64,000 nucleotides of DNA from Firm-04 sp045600205 (GCA_045600205.1 JAZRXM010000016.1:1-64000); one strand, 5' to 3'; counted from the stretch's first letter, positions 51,637 to 61,503 are shown. Numbers and translations: made by a program. The notes: generated by a model from the letters alone, not told the origin.

Positions 51637-54600
51637 TGAATTGGAAGCAGGCACTGCTCCGCGGTCACAAAGTCAAACGTGTGATTGCAGGCTTTGCGGC
51701 AGTCGCCCTCCTGAGTAATTCTCTGGATAGCGGCATTGCCGAAACAGGCAACACGTACCGCTCCCTTGCATTTCCGACTGTATCTGCCGTGACAATCACG
51801 GCGGATGCAGGGATCGCTGCGACCACAACTACTACTGTTGCGGCAACCAAGGCGGCTACCACAGCAGCAACCGTCAAAGCGACCACCGCGGCAACCAAGG
51901 CGGCTACCACAGCGGCAACCGTAAAAGCGACCACAGCGGCAACCAAGGCGGCTACCACAGCAGCAACCGTCAAAGCGACCACAGCGGCAACCAAGGCGGC
52001 TACCACAGCAACAACCGTCAAAGCGACCACCGCGGCAACCAAGGCGGCTACCACAGCAGCAACCGTCAAAGCGACCACCGCGGCAACCAAGGCGGCTACT
52101 ACAGCGGCAACCGTAAAAGCGACCACAGCGGCGACCAAGGCGGCTACCACAGCGGCAACCGTAAAAGCGACCACTGTGACGACCAAGGCAGCTACCACAG
52201 CGGCAACCGTAAAAGCGACTACTGTGACGACCAAGGCGGCTACCACAGCGGCAACCGTAAAAGCGACCACCGCGGCAACCAAGGCGGCTACTACAGCGGC
52301 AACCGTAAAAGCGACTACTGTGACAACCAAGGCCACTACCATTTCCACCGCGCCCGTGACCACTACGGTTACAGAAGTCACCTCCGCAACTGCCTATGAC
52401 GAAACCTCCATGCTGGTCTATCGTCTGGAGGAGGACGGCGCACATATCATCAAATATAACGGCGATGCCGAAAAACTGGTAATTCCCGAAAAGCTCGGCG
52501 GAAAACCGGTGACGGTCATTGAAAGCAGTGCATTTTATCAGAAATACGTGCTGGCTTCCGTGACGCTGCCGAGCAGTCTGACTGAGATTCAGAGTTCTGC
52601 ATTCGGCTACTGCTACTCACTGGAAAATGTCGAATTTGCAGGCAAAAATCTGAAAATCATCGGCAGCTACGCGTTTACTAACTGCGTCATGCTCCATACA
52701 ATCTCACTTCCCGAGAGTGTGGTTACAATTAAAGATTATGCTTTCTATCGTTGCAGCAATCTGGAAAGTATCGTCATTCCTGAGGGCGTGGAGTCCCTGG
52801 ATCAGTACGCTTTCGGATATTGCAACGAACTGAAAGAAGTCAGCTTGCCGAAATCGCTGAAAGCTATTGGAACCTATGCGTTCTGCTACTGCTACACCCT
52901 CGAAAAGTTAGACTTCTCTGAGGGACTGCTCTCCATTGGAAACTATGCATTCTATTACTGCTATGAGCTGGCAGAAGTAGCACTTCCTTCCACCTGTCAG
53001 TATGTCGGACAAGGTGCGTTTTCATACTGCTCCAATATCAAGAGCGTTTCGGTTTCCAACGCAATGATTACGTTTGACAATTACGCTTTTTCCAATTGCA
53101 GACTTCTCGAAGATGTTACACTGGAAAACTGCACCGCAACCCTGAATTCCAATTTGTTCAGCGGATGCGTCAATCTGAACACCGTAACATGGACAGGCGA
53201 ATTGCTAAAACCTGCCTCCGAGGATGAACCCCAGCGTTATTCGGTGATCGGTATCAGTGCTTTCAGTAACACGTCGTCACTGAAAAATCTGGTACTGCCT
53301 GAGAACCTCTATACCATCGGAAGAGATGCATTCAACGGCTGCATTTCGCTGGAAAAAGTCGTGTTCCCGCAGTATCTCGATAACATCGGTTCCAATGCAT
53401 TTCGCAGCTGCACTGCTCTGACGGAATTGACATTCCCGACAGAAATGACCTTGATTGACAGCAGTGCGTTCTCTACCTGCAACCACTTGAAAAAAATCGT
53501 TTTGCCAAAGAAAATCGTCAATATTGGTGCAAACGCATTTGCCAGTTGCACTACTTTGACCGATATTACATTCCCTGAGGAAGCAACCAGCATTGGCACG
53601 GAGGCATTCTATGACTGCCTTTCTTTGAAATCGGTTACCGTTCCCAAGGGTATCACGGCAATCAGTGATAGAATGTTCTATCAGTGCGAGGCTCTGGAAA
53701 CCATTTCCTTGAGCGAAGATGTTAGAAGCATTGGCGCTGGGGCATTCAACAATTGCCGTGCACTGGTAAACGTCACGCTGCCCGATTCGGTGACGACGAT
53801 CGGTCAGGGCGCATTCCGCGGCTGTACTGCTCTGGAATCCTTTACATTCCCGAAGTTTCTGTCTGTGCTCCCTGCATCTCTGTTCTATGGCTGCACCAAT
53901 CTGCTGATTGACGAGATCCCTGCCAATGTGACGGAAATCGGTGCTTCCGCATTCTTTGGCATCCGCAATATCGAAAAACTGGATCTGACCCGCGATTTGA
54001 AATACGGCGACAGCGTATTCGGCGGAATGCGTGAGCTTTCCTCTCTGGAAATCCCCGAAAAAGCAAAGCTTGCTCCGAATATGTTTGCAAATTCTCCGAA
54101 CCTTGTTTATGTTTACGTAAACGGCGATATCAGAGAACAGGTGCTGTACAGCGGTTTGTTCCAGAACTGCACGCGCCTTGCTTATTTTGAGTATACAGGC
54201 ACAATGACCATGATCCCTGATGTGTTCTTCTACAATTGTACGAACCTGCACTTCAAGTTGCCGTCTACGCTTACAAGCATCGGTAATTCCGCATTCGCTT
54301 ACTGCAAGAACATCTCAGAGCATATCGAGTTCCCGAATGCCGTCAGAATCTCCACATCTGCGTTTGCAAACTGTTCGAATCTGAAATCTATTCAATTTAT
54401 GGGAACCGCACTTGTATATGATATGGCATTTGCGTACACGGGCTTGCAGCAGCCTGCATTCCCGAGCAATATGACTTCTGTTCCGACTGGTTGTTTCCAG
54501 GGATGTGTATCCATGACGGAAATTGTAATCCCTGACAGCATTGTGAGCATCGGTACTTCTGCATTCAGTTCCTGCTCAAAGCTGGAAAAGGTTACGTTAG

Positions 54601-57600
54601 GAAAAGGTCTGATTTCCATTTACACAAATGCATTCCAGAATTGCTATTTGCTGAATACCTGTGTTCTTCCTGCAAGTTTGGAGCGTATTGACAACAGTGT
54701 ATTTTTGAACTGCACCGCGCTGACTGAAATGGATATTCCCGCATCCGTGGCTTATATCGGTACGGATGTGTTCCGCGGCTGTTCCAAGCTGGAAACCGTC
54801 AATTTCGCAAGCACTGCAACGAACACCTATCTCCCGAACAATTTCTTCTATGGCTGTACCGCTCTGAAGAATGTGCAGCTTCCGATCACCCTTACCTCCA
54901 TCGGTGCTTCCACATTCACGAACTGTAAGGCATTGACAGAGCTTCCGCTGTCTTCCAAAATCACTTCCATCGGGAACAGCGCATTTGCAGGCTGCGCAGG
55001 AATCAAATCCGTAACACTGCCCGCAACTGCAACTTCGCTTGGCACGGCTGTGTTCAGCGACTGTACCGCTCTGGAATCCGTGAAGCTGCCCGAAACTATT
55101 GCTTCGATTCCTGCATCGTTCTTGAAAGGATGCACGTCACTCAAGAGCGTTGTCATTCCTGATTCCGTTCATACGGTTGGCAACAATGCTTTTGAGAAAT
55201 GTTCCGCACTGGAAGAAATTGTGATCCCTGAATCGGTCAGCAGCCTCGGCTCTTATGTCTTTTCCGGCTGCAAGGCTCTGACAGAGTTTACATATCCTGC
55301 ACAGATCACGACCATTCCTGCTTATGCTTTCTATCAGTGTTCGGCACTGAAAAAGATCACGATCCCTGATACCGTGACTTTGTTGAATTCGAATGCCTTT
55401 ATGGAATGTTCTGCATTGACCGACATTGTGCTGCCAAGCAACATTTCGACCATTCCCTATGCTTGCTTCCGGAACTGCACATCACTCTCAAACATTACCA
55501 TTCCCGCAGAATGCACGAACATTAGCTCCAATGCATTCAATGGTTGCACGCAGCTGAAAGAGTTGATACTCCCTGTAAAGGTAAAGAGTATCAGCTATGA
55601 TACCTTTGACCTCACGACGCTGCTGCTGGTTTATCCGGAAAGCCCTATTGTTTCGGCTTTGGTCCAATATGCTTACAACTACAAGCTGATCGATGTCGTG
55701 ACGACTACCATTACGACTGCCACCGATGTCACGGGCATGACGACAGTAACCACTACCGCGACAACCGCAATCACCACTTCCGATGGCATCATCGTTGTGG
55801 AGGGCAGCTACGCTTACGCTCTGTCCGGTACTTACGTAACCATCGTTTCCTGCGATACGGAAGCAGAGGAGATCGTCATTCCTGAAACCATCGATGATCT
55901 GCCTGTTTCTTACCTCGCGCCTTCTGCATTCCGCGGCTGTAAGGCCAAGTCCATTCAACTCCCTGTGAGCATCACGTATTTCTCTGATGGACAGTTTGAA
56001 AACATGACCAATCTGGTCAGCGTTTCCTTTGGTGTAGGTGTGACCTATTTGTCGAGTCGCTGCTTTGCAGGCTGCACTTCACTGACGACATTCCCGACAG
56101 AACATATTACGGGCATCAGCAATCAGGCATTGCTCGACTGCACTTCGTTCAACATTGCAAACTGGCCTGCACTGGAATACAACTCGGATTCTTCCTTCAA
56201 AAACTGTACTGCTCTGGAAGGATTCAAACCCTCACCGCGCTACAGCTATGTCAACTCCTATGCATTCAGCGGATGCACTTCCCTGAAGGAAGTCAAGCTG
56301 CCGATCGGCGTGACCAGCATTTCCAATAACGCATTCCAAGGCTGCACATCCCTGAGCAAAATCGAACTTCCTCCATCTGTGAACTATTTCTCCAGCCACG
56401 CTTTTGAAGGTTGTTCCGGTCTGACCGAAATTGACATCCCTGTCGGCGTGACCTATATCAATGATTATGTTTTCAAAGACTGCACTTCGCTCAAAAAGGT
56501 TACCATTCCGATTTCGGTTACATCCATTTACGGCAGCGCATTCAGAGGATGTACATCACTGGAAAGCATTGTCATTCCTGAACATGTTACCTATATTTCG
56601 GATTATGCATTTGCAGATTGTACTTCTCTGAAAGATGTGACACTTCCTTTGGGTATCACAAGCTTGTATTTGGGTGTTTTCATGGGTTGTACTTCTCTGA
56701 CCGAAGTGACAATTCCGGAATCGGTCACCTATCTTTCCAACTACGTGTTCATGGGCTGCACCAATCTGAAAAAGGTGGATTTCCGTACAACTTCCTACAT
56801 CAGCGTTTATTCCGATGCATTTTCCAACTGTCCTGCACTGGAAGAAGTCAATCTGGAAAGCCCCTCCATTTCGTTCTCCGAATATGCGATCGGTTATCAG
56901 AAATTTGAGGACGGCTCGTATAAGCCCGCCGCCGAAAATATCACAGTGTATGCTCCGATGGTCTATGGCATGGATTCGCTCCAGAAGGCTGTTCCGATCA
57001 AATATGTACCGAAAAACTGCACATATCATATTGAGAAAGACACCCAGACCATTACCATTGATTTCATCGACTGTCATTTCGAAAATAACAATTCTTCTGT
57101 CAGCCTGTATGTTCCTGCTATCATCGAGGGACTCCCTGTTACAAAGGTCGGCAACGGTGAATGCGTGCTGAATTGCCAGAATGACTGTTATCTCACATTG
57201 CCTGATACCGTGACAGAAATTGCAGACTATGCCTTTATGGGCTGCGAAAAGCTGCTGTCTTTGTCTGCTCCCGCTGTTACCAACGTGGGCATCGAAATTC
57301 TCTATGGCACGAAGTATCAGAATCAGGCAGAAAGCTCCAAATCCAGAATCGTTCTGGGTAACGGCTATCTCTACCGTTGGTTTGGTGATGCGGAACTTGC
57401 AGATCTGACCGGTATCAAGGTTATCGGAAAAGACGCATTTGCGTATAACCGAAAGGTTTCCGAAATCATCTTCGATGAGGAACTCACTGAAATCTGTGAC
57501 GGTGCCTTTATGGAGTGCAGCGCACTCAAGGAAATCGTACTTCCCGCAAATCTGACAACCATTGGCGATACGGCATTTGCAGGCTGCAAGCTGCTGACAG

Positions 57601-57680
57601 ATGTGGTGATCCCCGATAGTGTCAAGAATCTCGGTGAGGACATTTTCCTCCGCTGCGATGCAATGAACAAAACCGCATAA
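51633..57680 (+). CDS. Giant secreted BspA-type leucine-rich-repeat protein
   Basis: The 2015-aa protein begins with a basic N-terminus and a hydrophobic segment (about 15-37), probably a signal peptide. Residues 70-229 are ten 16-residue Ala/Thr/Lys repeats (AATKAATTAATVKATT). BspA-type LRR units of about 23 residues follow (pattern I-SAF-C-L-V-LP-S-T-I) in a first block at about 258-1340. A threonine-rich linker lies at about 1353-1386. A second block covers about 1390-1730 and a final short block follows an insert. Such proteins are usually surface adhesins. There is no dockerin and no anchor. The ATG overlaps the previous stop, and GGAGG lies 9 bases upstream, so translation is coupled. 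A strong terminator follows. Confidence 0.88.
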   Translation: MMNWKQALLRGHKVKRVIAGFAAVALLSNSLDSGIAETGNTYRSLAFPTVSAVTITADAGIAATTTTTVAATKAATTAATVKATTAATKAATTAATVKATTAATKAATTAATVKATTAATKAATTATTVKATTAATKAATTAATVKATTAATKAATTAATVKATTAATKAATTAATVKATTVTTKAATTAATVKATTVTTKAATTAATVKATTAATKAATTAATVKATTVTTKATTISTAPVTTTVTEVTSATAYDETSMLVYRLEEDGAHIIKYNGDAEKLVIPEKLGGKPVTVIESSAFYQKYVLASVTLPSSLTEIQSSAFGYCYSLENVEFAGKNLKIIGSYAFTNCVMLHTISLPESVVTIKDYAFYRCSNLESIVIPEGVESLDQYAFGYCNELKEVSLPKSLKAIGTYAFCYCYTLEKLDFSEGLLSIGNYAFYYCYELAEVALPSTCQYVGQGAFSYCSNIKSVSVSNAMITFDNYAFSNCRLLEDVTLENCTATLNSNLFSGCVNLNTVTWTGELLKPASEDEPQRYSVIGISAFSNTSSLKNLVLPENLYTIGRDAFNGCISLEKVVFPQYLDNIGSNAFRSCTALTELTFPTEMTLIDSSAFSTCNHLKKIVLPKKIVNIGANAFASCTTLTDITFPEEATSIGTEAFYDCLSLKSVTVPKGITAISDRMFYQCEALETISLSEDVRSIGAGAFNNCRALVNVTLPDSVTTIGQGAFRGCTALESFTFPKFLSVLPASLFYGCTNLLIDEIPANVTEIGASAFFGIRNIEKLDLTRDLKYGDSVFGGMRELSSLEIPEKAKLAPNMFANSPNLVYVYVNGDIREQVLYSGLFQNCTRLAYFEYTGTMTMIPDVFFYNCTNLHFKLPSTLTSIGNSAFAYCKNISEHIEFPNAVRISTSAFANCSNLKSIQFMGTALVYDMAFAYTGLQQPAFPSNMTSVPTGCFQGCVSMTEIVIPDSIVSIGTSAFSSCSKLEKVTLGKGLISIYTNAFQNCYLLNTCVLPASLERIDNSVFLNCTALTEMDIPASVAYIGTDVFRGCSKLETVNFASTATNTYLPNNFFYGCTALKNVQLPITLTSIGASTFTNCKALTELPLSSKITSIGNSAFAGCAGIKSVTLPATATSLGTAVFSDCTALESVKLPETIASIPASFLKGCTSLKSVVIPDSVHTVGNNAFEKCSALEEIVIPESVSSLGSYVFSGCKALTEFTYPAQITTIPAYAFYQCSALKKITIPDTVTLLNSNAFMECSALTDIVLPSNISTIPYACFRNCTSLSNITIPAECTNISSNAFNGCTQLKELILPVKVKSISYDTFDLTTLLLVYPESPIVSALVQYAYNYKLIDVVTTTITTATDVTGMTTVTTTATTAITTSDGIIVVEGSYAYALSGTYVTIVSCDTEAEEIVIPETIDDLPVSYLAPSAFRGCKAKSIQLPVSITYFSDGQFENMTNLVSVSFGVGVTYLSSRCFAGCTSLTTFPTEHITGISNQALLDCTSFNIANWPALEYNSDSSFKNCTALEGFKPSPRYSYVNSYAFSGCTSLKEVKLPIGVTSISNNAFQGCTSLSKIELPPSVNYFSSHAFEGCSGLTEIDIPVGVTYINDYVFKDCTSLKKVTIPISVTSIYGSAFRGCTSLESIVIPEHVTYISDYAFADCTSLKDVTLPLGITSLYLGVFMGCTSLTEVTIPESVTYLSNYVFMGCTNLKKVDFRTTSYISVYSDAFSNCPALEEVNLESPSISFSEYAIGYQKFEDGSYKPAAENITVYAPMVYGMDSLQKAVPIKYVPKNCTYHIEKDTQTITIDFIDCHFENNNSSVSLYVPAIIEGLPVTKVGNGECVLNCQNDCYLTLPDTVTEIADYAFMGCEKLLSLSAPAVTNVGIEILYGTKYQNQAESSKSRIVLGNGYLYRWFGDAELADLTGIKVIGKDAFAYNRKVSEIIFDEELTEICDGAFMECSALKEIVLPANLTTIGDTAFAGCKLLTDVVIPDSVKNLGEDIFLRCDAMNKTA
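51840..52319 (+). repeat. Ten tandem 48-bp coding repeats
   Basis: The units begin GCGGCAACCAAGGCGGCTAC and encode AATKAATTAATVKATT. Units 8 and 9 start VTTK, and unit 4 has one A-to-T change. An eleventh partial unit follows from 52320. Near-identical DNA suggests recent expansion. Confidence 0.93.
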
Positions 57681-57684
57681 ACAC

Positions 57685-57727
57685 AAAAAAGACTTCGTTC
57701 CCCAAGCGGGAACGAAGTCTTTTTTTG
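57685..57727. terminator. Bidirectional terminator after the LRR gene
   Basis: GACTTCGTTCCC (57691-57702) and GGGAACGAAGTC (57708-57719) form a perfect stem with T-runs on both strands. The 3' arm AACGAAGTCTTTTTT recurs at 57762-57776 beside the ABC gene stop. Confidence 0.92.
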
Positions 57728-57774
57728 TAGATAAAACAGGTCAGGAGATGACATGGCGAGAAACGAAGTCTTTT

Positions 57775-59634
57775 TTAATCTTCACCCTCGGTGTATTCAA
57801 AGGAGGACGCAGATGCGGCTGCAATCGCTGCCTTGCTGAACTGCGTTTCGTAAAGCTGCGTATATACACCGCCTGCACCAACCAGTTCTGTATGTGTACC
57901 ACGCTCTGCAATGTGTCCATCCTGAATAACCAGAATCTCATCTGCTGCCAGGATCGTGGAAAGTCTGTGCGCGATCAGAATACTCGTGCGGGATGCTATC
58001 AGCGGTTCGATTGCTTCCTGAATCTTCTGCTCCGAAATGGAATCCAGTGCAGAGGTCGCTTCGTCAAAAATCATGATTGTCGGGTCTTTCAGCAGCACAC
58101 GCGCAATCGAGATGCGCTGCTTTTCACCGCCCGAAAGCTTCAAGCCGCGGTTGCCGACCATGGTATCCAGTCCTTCCTCCTGCTTCAGGATGAAATCCAG
58201 AATATTTGCCTGTTTGCAGGCATCGAGCAGTTCCTCCTCGGTGGCATCGGGTTTGGCGTAAAGCAGATTATCGCGGATGGTGCCGTTGAACAGATAGGTT
58301 TCCTGGCTAACGATACCAACGTGTTTACGCAGGAATTCCAGATCCAGCTTGCGGACATCCACATCATCAAAGGTGACGCTGCCCTCAATGACATCATATA
58401 GACGCGGAATCAGGTTGACCAGCGTACTTTTGCCCGAACCGGACGGTCCGACCACGGCGATACAGTTGCCGCTTTTCAGCTTGAAGTTGATGTCCTTGAG
58501 AATCTGACGTTCCTTGTCGTAGTAGAAGCCGACATTCTTGAATTCGATTCTGCCGTCCACTTCGTCCAGAGTCACGGCATCCGGTGCATTCTCAATTTCC
58601 ACAGGCATATCGAAATACTCGAAGATACGGGTAAACATCGACATGGAACGAATCCAGTCAACCTGAATATTCAGCAATTGGTTCACAGGACCGTACATTT
58701 TGCTGAGCAGCGCAACCAGTACGGTGATGTCACCGACTGTCAGCGTAGAATCGTATTTCATCATCAGAATGCCGCCCACCAGATACAGCAGCATCGGTCC
58801 GACACTCGAAAATGTACTGAGTACCACGCGGAACCATCTGCCTGCCATGCTTTCGCGGATGTTCAGATTGATGAGCTTTTTGTTGACATTTTCGTATTTT
58901 TCGTACTCGTGTTGTTCTCTGCCGAACAGCTTGACCAGAAGCTGTCCGCTGACCGACAGCGTTTCATTCAGAATGCCGTTGATCTCATCGCTGCAAGCCT
59001 GCGATTCATTGGTGAGCGACCAGCGGTTTTTACCTGCGCTGCGCGTCGGAATGGTGAACAGCGGCACCACAATCAGACCAATCAGCGCAAGAATCCAGTT
59101 TTTCTGGAACATGACCACCAGCGAAATGACCAACGTGATCGAGTTGGAGAGAATGCTGGTGAGCGTGTTGGTGATGATCTGCTGCACACCTGAAATGTCG
59201 CTGGTCATGCGCGTAATGATGTCACCCTGATTGTTGGACGTAAAGAATCGCTGCGACATTTTTTGCAGGTGCTGATACATTTTGTTGCGCATATCGTAGG
59301 TGATGTGCTGCGCAATCCACGTATTCATGTAGCTTTCCAGTACGCCGATCAGGTTTGCACCCAGCGTGACTGCCAGTGACAATACAATGAATGTCACGAG
59401 TTTGCCCATGTTGCGCCCGATCAGTCCTTCGTCAATGATTTTTCCGGTCAGTACCGACGGCAGCAGTGTAAAGAATGACGAAAAAATAATCGCGCCAATG
59501 ACGACCAGCATTTGCTTCCAGTAGGGCTTCAGATAAGAAAAAATACGTACAAGCAGCTTTTTTGTGACCTTGGGACGATTCTTCATTTCTTCTTCTGTCA
59601 GATAATGTCCCGCACGACCTCCCATTGGTGGCAT
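57775..59634 (-). CDS. ABC transporter, fused transmembrane and ATPase domains (exporter type)
   Basis: The 619-aa half-transporter has six transmembrane segments in about 30-325 and an ATPase domain at about 360-600. Walker A is GPSGSGKST, the signature LSGGEKQR, Walker B TIMIFDEATSALD and the H-loop IAHRLST. It belongs to the MsbA/LmrA-like multidrug and lipid exporter group and should work as a homodimer, as no partner gene is adjacent. The substrate is unknown. The ATG at 59634 is preferred because AAAGGGG lies 9 bases upstream. The ATG at 59655 would lie only about 6 bases after the predicted transcription start. Confidence 0.92.
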   Translation of the reverse strand: MPPMGGRAGHYLTEEEMKNRPKVTKKLLVRIFSYLKPYWKQMLVVIGAIIFSSFFTLLPSVLTGKIIDEGLIGRNMGKLVTFIVLSLAVTLGANLIGVLESYMNTWIAQHITYDMRNKMYQHLQKMSQRFFTSNNQGDIITRMTSDISGVQQIITNTLTSILSNSITLVISLVVMFQKNWILALIGLIVVPLFTIPTRSAGKNRWSLTNESQACSDEINGILNETLSVSGQLLVKLFGREQHEYEKYENVNKKLINLNIRESMAGRWFRVVLSTFSSVGPMLLYLVGGILMMKYDSTLTVGDITVLVALLSKMYGPVNQLLNIQVDWIRSMSMFTRIFEYFDMPVEIENAPDAVTLDEVDGRIEFKNVGFYYDKERQILKDINFKLKSGNCIAVVGPSGSGKSTLVNLIPRLYDVIEGSVTFDDVDVRKLDLEFLRKHVGIVSQETYLFNGTIRDNLLYAKPDATEEELLDACKQANILDFILKQEEGLDTMVGNRGLKLSGGEKQRISIARVLLKDPTIMIFDEATSALDSISEQKIQEAIEPLIASRTSILIAHRLSTILAADEILVIQDGHIAERGTHTELVGAGGVYTQLYETQFSKAAIAAASASSFEYTEGED

Positions 59635-59667
59635 GATGACCAACCCCTTTTCCATAAAGATAGCTTC

Positions 59668-59696
59668 ATTATACTATATCTTGGGTATAATTGCAA
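59668..59696 (-). promoter_or_regulatory. SigA promoter of the ABC transporter gene
   Basis: On the minus strand, TTGCAA (59696-59691), a 17-bp spacer and TATAAT (59673-59668). Confidence 0.87.
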
Positions 59697-59768
59697 GTTG
59701 TTTTGAAACATTTGCCGAGTTTTACGCATATTTTTCTATGATAGGGCAGCAGCAGGCAGATCTGTCTG

Positions 59769-59797
59769 TTGACTTTTTTCATATTGTATGCTAAAAT
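59769..59797 (+). promoter_or_regulatory. SigA promoter of the U32-like gene
   Basis: TTGACT (59769-59774), a 17-bp spacer and TAAAAT (59792-59797). Confidence 0.82.
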
Positions 59798-59842
59798 AAT
59801 TGCAGATACCGTGTCTATTATGAAATCGGAAGGAGCATTTCT

Positions 59843-60805
59843 ATGGAAGAATCACCGAAAGCCAGATTTCATCTGCCAAGCTTTGCGCTGCACGCAAAAT
59901 TCAATCTGGTGTTTCTCAATATGTATCACAATATGCCTGAGTTTTTCCGTGATGGCGTTGAAATCGCATCATTTTACGGCACGTTCCCGCCTGCCCTCTG
60001 GAATGGCGGCAGAACCGTCGGCGGCTACAACTGCGACGAAACGTTTGTCAAAAACATCATTCAGGCATTCAACAGCAAGGGTGTGCCGCTTCGTTTTACT
60101 TTTACCAATCCCATGTTGCAGGAGGAACATCTCAAGGATGAATTCTGCAACAAAATCATGCAGCTTGCCGATAACGGCATGAACGAGGTCATTGTCATGT
60201 CGCCGCTGCTGGAAGCGTATATCCGCGAAAAATATCCGAAATACAAGATTACCAGCTCCACCTGCAAGCGTCTGGTAGACCCCGCCGCCGTCAGTGCCGA
60301 ACTGGAAAAGGATTATCATGTGGTCGTGCTGGATTACGACCTCAACAACAAATTTGACATTCTGGAGCAGCTTCCGCATAAGGAAAAATGTGAGTTGCTC
60401 ATCAACTCCTGCTGTATTCCGAAATGCCCGTTCCGCAGTGAGGAGTATCAATATGTCGGGTTGCAGCAGATCGCCTACTGTGAGCATCTGAAAAAATATC
60501 CGAACAAACCGTTCAATATGTCGGAATATTCCGATTTTACGATCAAAAAGAACATCAAATGCCCGTCCAACGGCAACAATATCTATGATAGCAAGAAAAC
60601 CACGCATCATATCAGCCCGGAGGCAATCTGGGGAAAATATCTCCCGATGGGCTTCCGTCAGTTCAAAATTGAGGGGCGTACCGCAAGCCAGTTGTTCCTG
60701 ATCGAAAACTATATGTATTATCTCATCAAGCCAGAATGCCGCGACGAAGCACGCTTCCTGTTCCTGCACAATCTGGAACGCAACGGGCTGGTCAAAATCG
60801 ACTGA
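59843..60805 (+). CDS. Peptidase U32-like protein
   Basis: The 320-aa protein looks like a TIM-barrel member related to the U32 peptidase / UbiV group. The barrel pattern VPLRFTFTNPML, MNEVIVMSPLLEAYIREKYP and the cysteine cluster LINSCCIPKCPFRSEEY near residue 185-200 support this, as does the late FKIEGRT, which is close to the U32 hallmark. U32 relatives act in tRNA hydroxylation, collagen degradation or cofactor synthesis, often with an iron-sulfur cluster, so the role here stays open. GGAAGGAG precedes the ATG. It has its own promoter. Confidence 0.7.
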   Translation: MEESPKARFHLPSFALHAKFNLVFLNMYHNMPEFFRDGVEIASFYGTFPPALWNGGRTVGGYNCDETFVKNIIQAFNSKGVPLRFTFTNPMLQEEHLKDEFCNKIMQLADNGMNEVIVMSPLLEAYIREKYPKYKITSSTCKRLVDPAAVSAELEKDYHVVVLDYDLNNKFDILEQLPHKEKCELLINSCCIPKCPFRSEEYQYVGLQQIAYCEHLKKYPNKPFNMSEYSDFTIKKNIKCPSNGNNIYDSKKTTHHISPEAIWGKYLPMGFRQFKIEGRTASQLFLIENYMYYLIKPECRDEARFLFLHNLERNGLVKID

Positions 60806-60850
60806 TTTGAAAAGGATGATGTTGACTTCGGTTATTGCCTTGGAGGAATC

Positions 60851-61123
60851 ATGACAGGGGATGGGATCGAATATCAGCCGAACGGAATCCCGAGTGCTTA
60901 TTCTGACAGTAGCTCTATGGCTGATTCTTCGGATGCGGAACAGCCGAAAGTCAATGATCTTTGCTGGGGCGAATACCGCGATTTCTACAATGTCCGCTTC
61001 ACCGAAAATCGGATGGATTCCTTTTGTGACGAAACTACGGAAACTTTTGATTGCGGAGATCATGCTCATCTCCAAGCAGAATACGTTGTCTGTGAATCAG
61101 CTGAATTCGTGCGCACACACTGA
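60851..61123 (+). CDS. Uncertain 90-aa acidic protein
   Basis: A frame of 90 codons starts at ATG 60851 with TTGGAGGA upstream and ends on the TGA at a terminator stem. The product is acidic and serine-rich at the start, then contains CWGEYRDFYNVRF and DCGDHAHL. Two other frames (plus 60861-61181 and a long minus frame) are also open through here, so coding status is unclear. It may be a small gene or a decayed fragment. No family recognised. Confidence 0.35.
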   Translation: MTGDGIEYQPNGIPSAYSDSSSMADSSDAEQPKVNDLCWGEYRDFYNVRFTENRMDSFCDETTETFDCGDHAHLQAEYVVCESAEFVRTH

Positions 61124-61162
61124 AAACCGCCCGATCTCCCATCTGAGAGGTCGGGCGGTTTT
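61123..61162 (+). terminator. Terminator downstream of the U32-like gene region
   Basis: AAAACCGCCCGA (61123-61134) pairs with TCGGGCGGTTTT (61151-61162), with inner pairing of TCTC and GAGA. The T-run is short. Confidence 0.8.
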
Positions 61163-61173
61163 GTGCTATCATA

Positions 61174-61211
61174 TCAAATAAAAAGCCGCGATACTATTGC
61201 ATCGCGGCTTT
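61174..61211 (-). terminator. Terminator of tRNA-Thr
   Basis: AAAGCCGCGAT (61182-61192) pairs with ATCGCGGCTTT (61201-61211). The minus strand continues TTTATTTGAT directly after the stem. Confidence 0.85.
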
Positions 61212-61212
61212 C

Positions 61213-61288
61213 TGGAGCTGTTTACTGGAGTCGAACCAGCGACCTCATCCTTACCAAGGATGTGCTCTACCAACTGAGCTAAAACAGC
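61213..61288 (-). tRNA. tRNA-Thr (anticodon GGT)
   Basis: The minus strand folds as a complete 76-base tRNA with encoded CCA. The acceptor stem is GCTGTTT/AAACAGC. The D arm is AGCTCAGTTGGTAGAGC. The anticodon arm is CATCC-TTGGTAA-GGATG with anticodon GGT, reading ACC. The T arm is CTGGTTCGACTCCAG. Discriminator U fits Gram-positive tRNA-Thr. Confidence 0.96.
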
Positions 61289-61374
61289 ATTTTCGCAAAT
61301 GTAATCGGTTTGGGACCTCAACATTTCGCATTCTTTGCACTCGGAGGTTTGCGCTCTCTCCTGACTGCTTTATA

Positions 61375-61403
61375 ATTATACTACAAGGGGAGGGAAAAGT
61401 CAA
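61375..61403 (-). promoter_or_regulatory. SigA promoter of tRNA-Thr
   Basis: On the minus strand, TTGACT (61403-61398), a 17-bp spacer and TATAAT (61380-61375). It lies about 85 bases from the mature 5' end. Confidence 0.85.
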
Positions 61404-61503
61404 GAGGAAAATCAGAAAAAAGTCAAAATTGACATGTTGCACAAAAGAGTAATCCAATCTCTGTTGGAATAGATGAACTTGCTTAAGCGAACACTAAAAA
61501 ATC

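Noticed and set aside
51840..52319. Regular 48-bp direct repeats that could suggest a CRISPR array
   Set aside because: The repeats are contiguous without unique spacers and stay in frame within the LRR gene.
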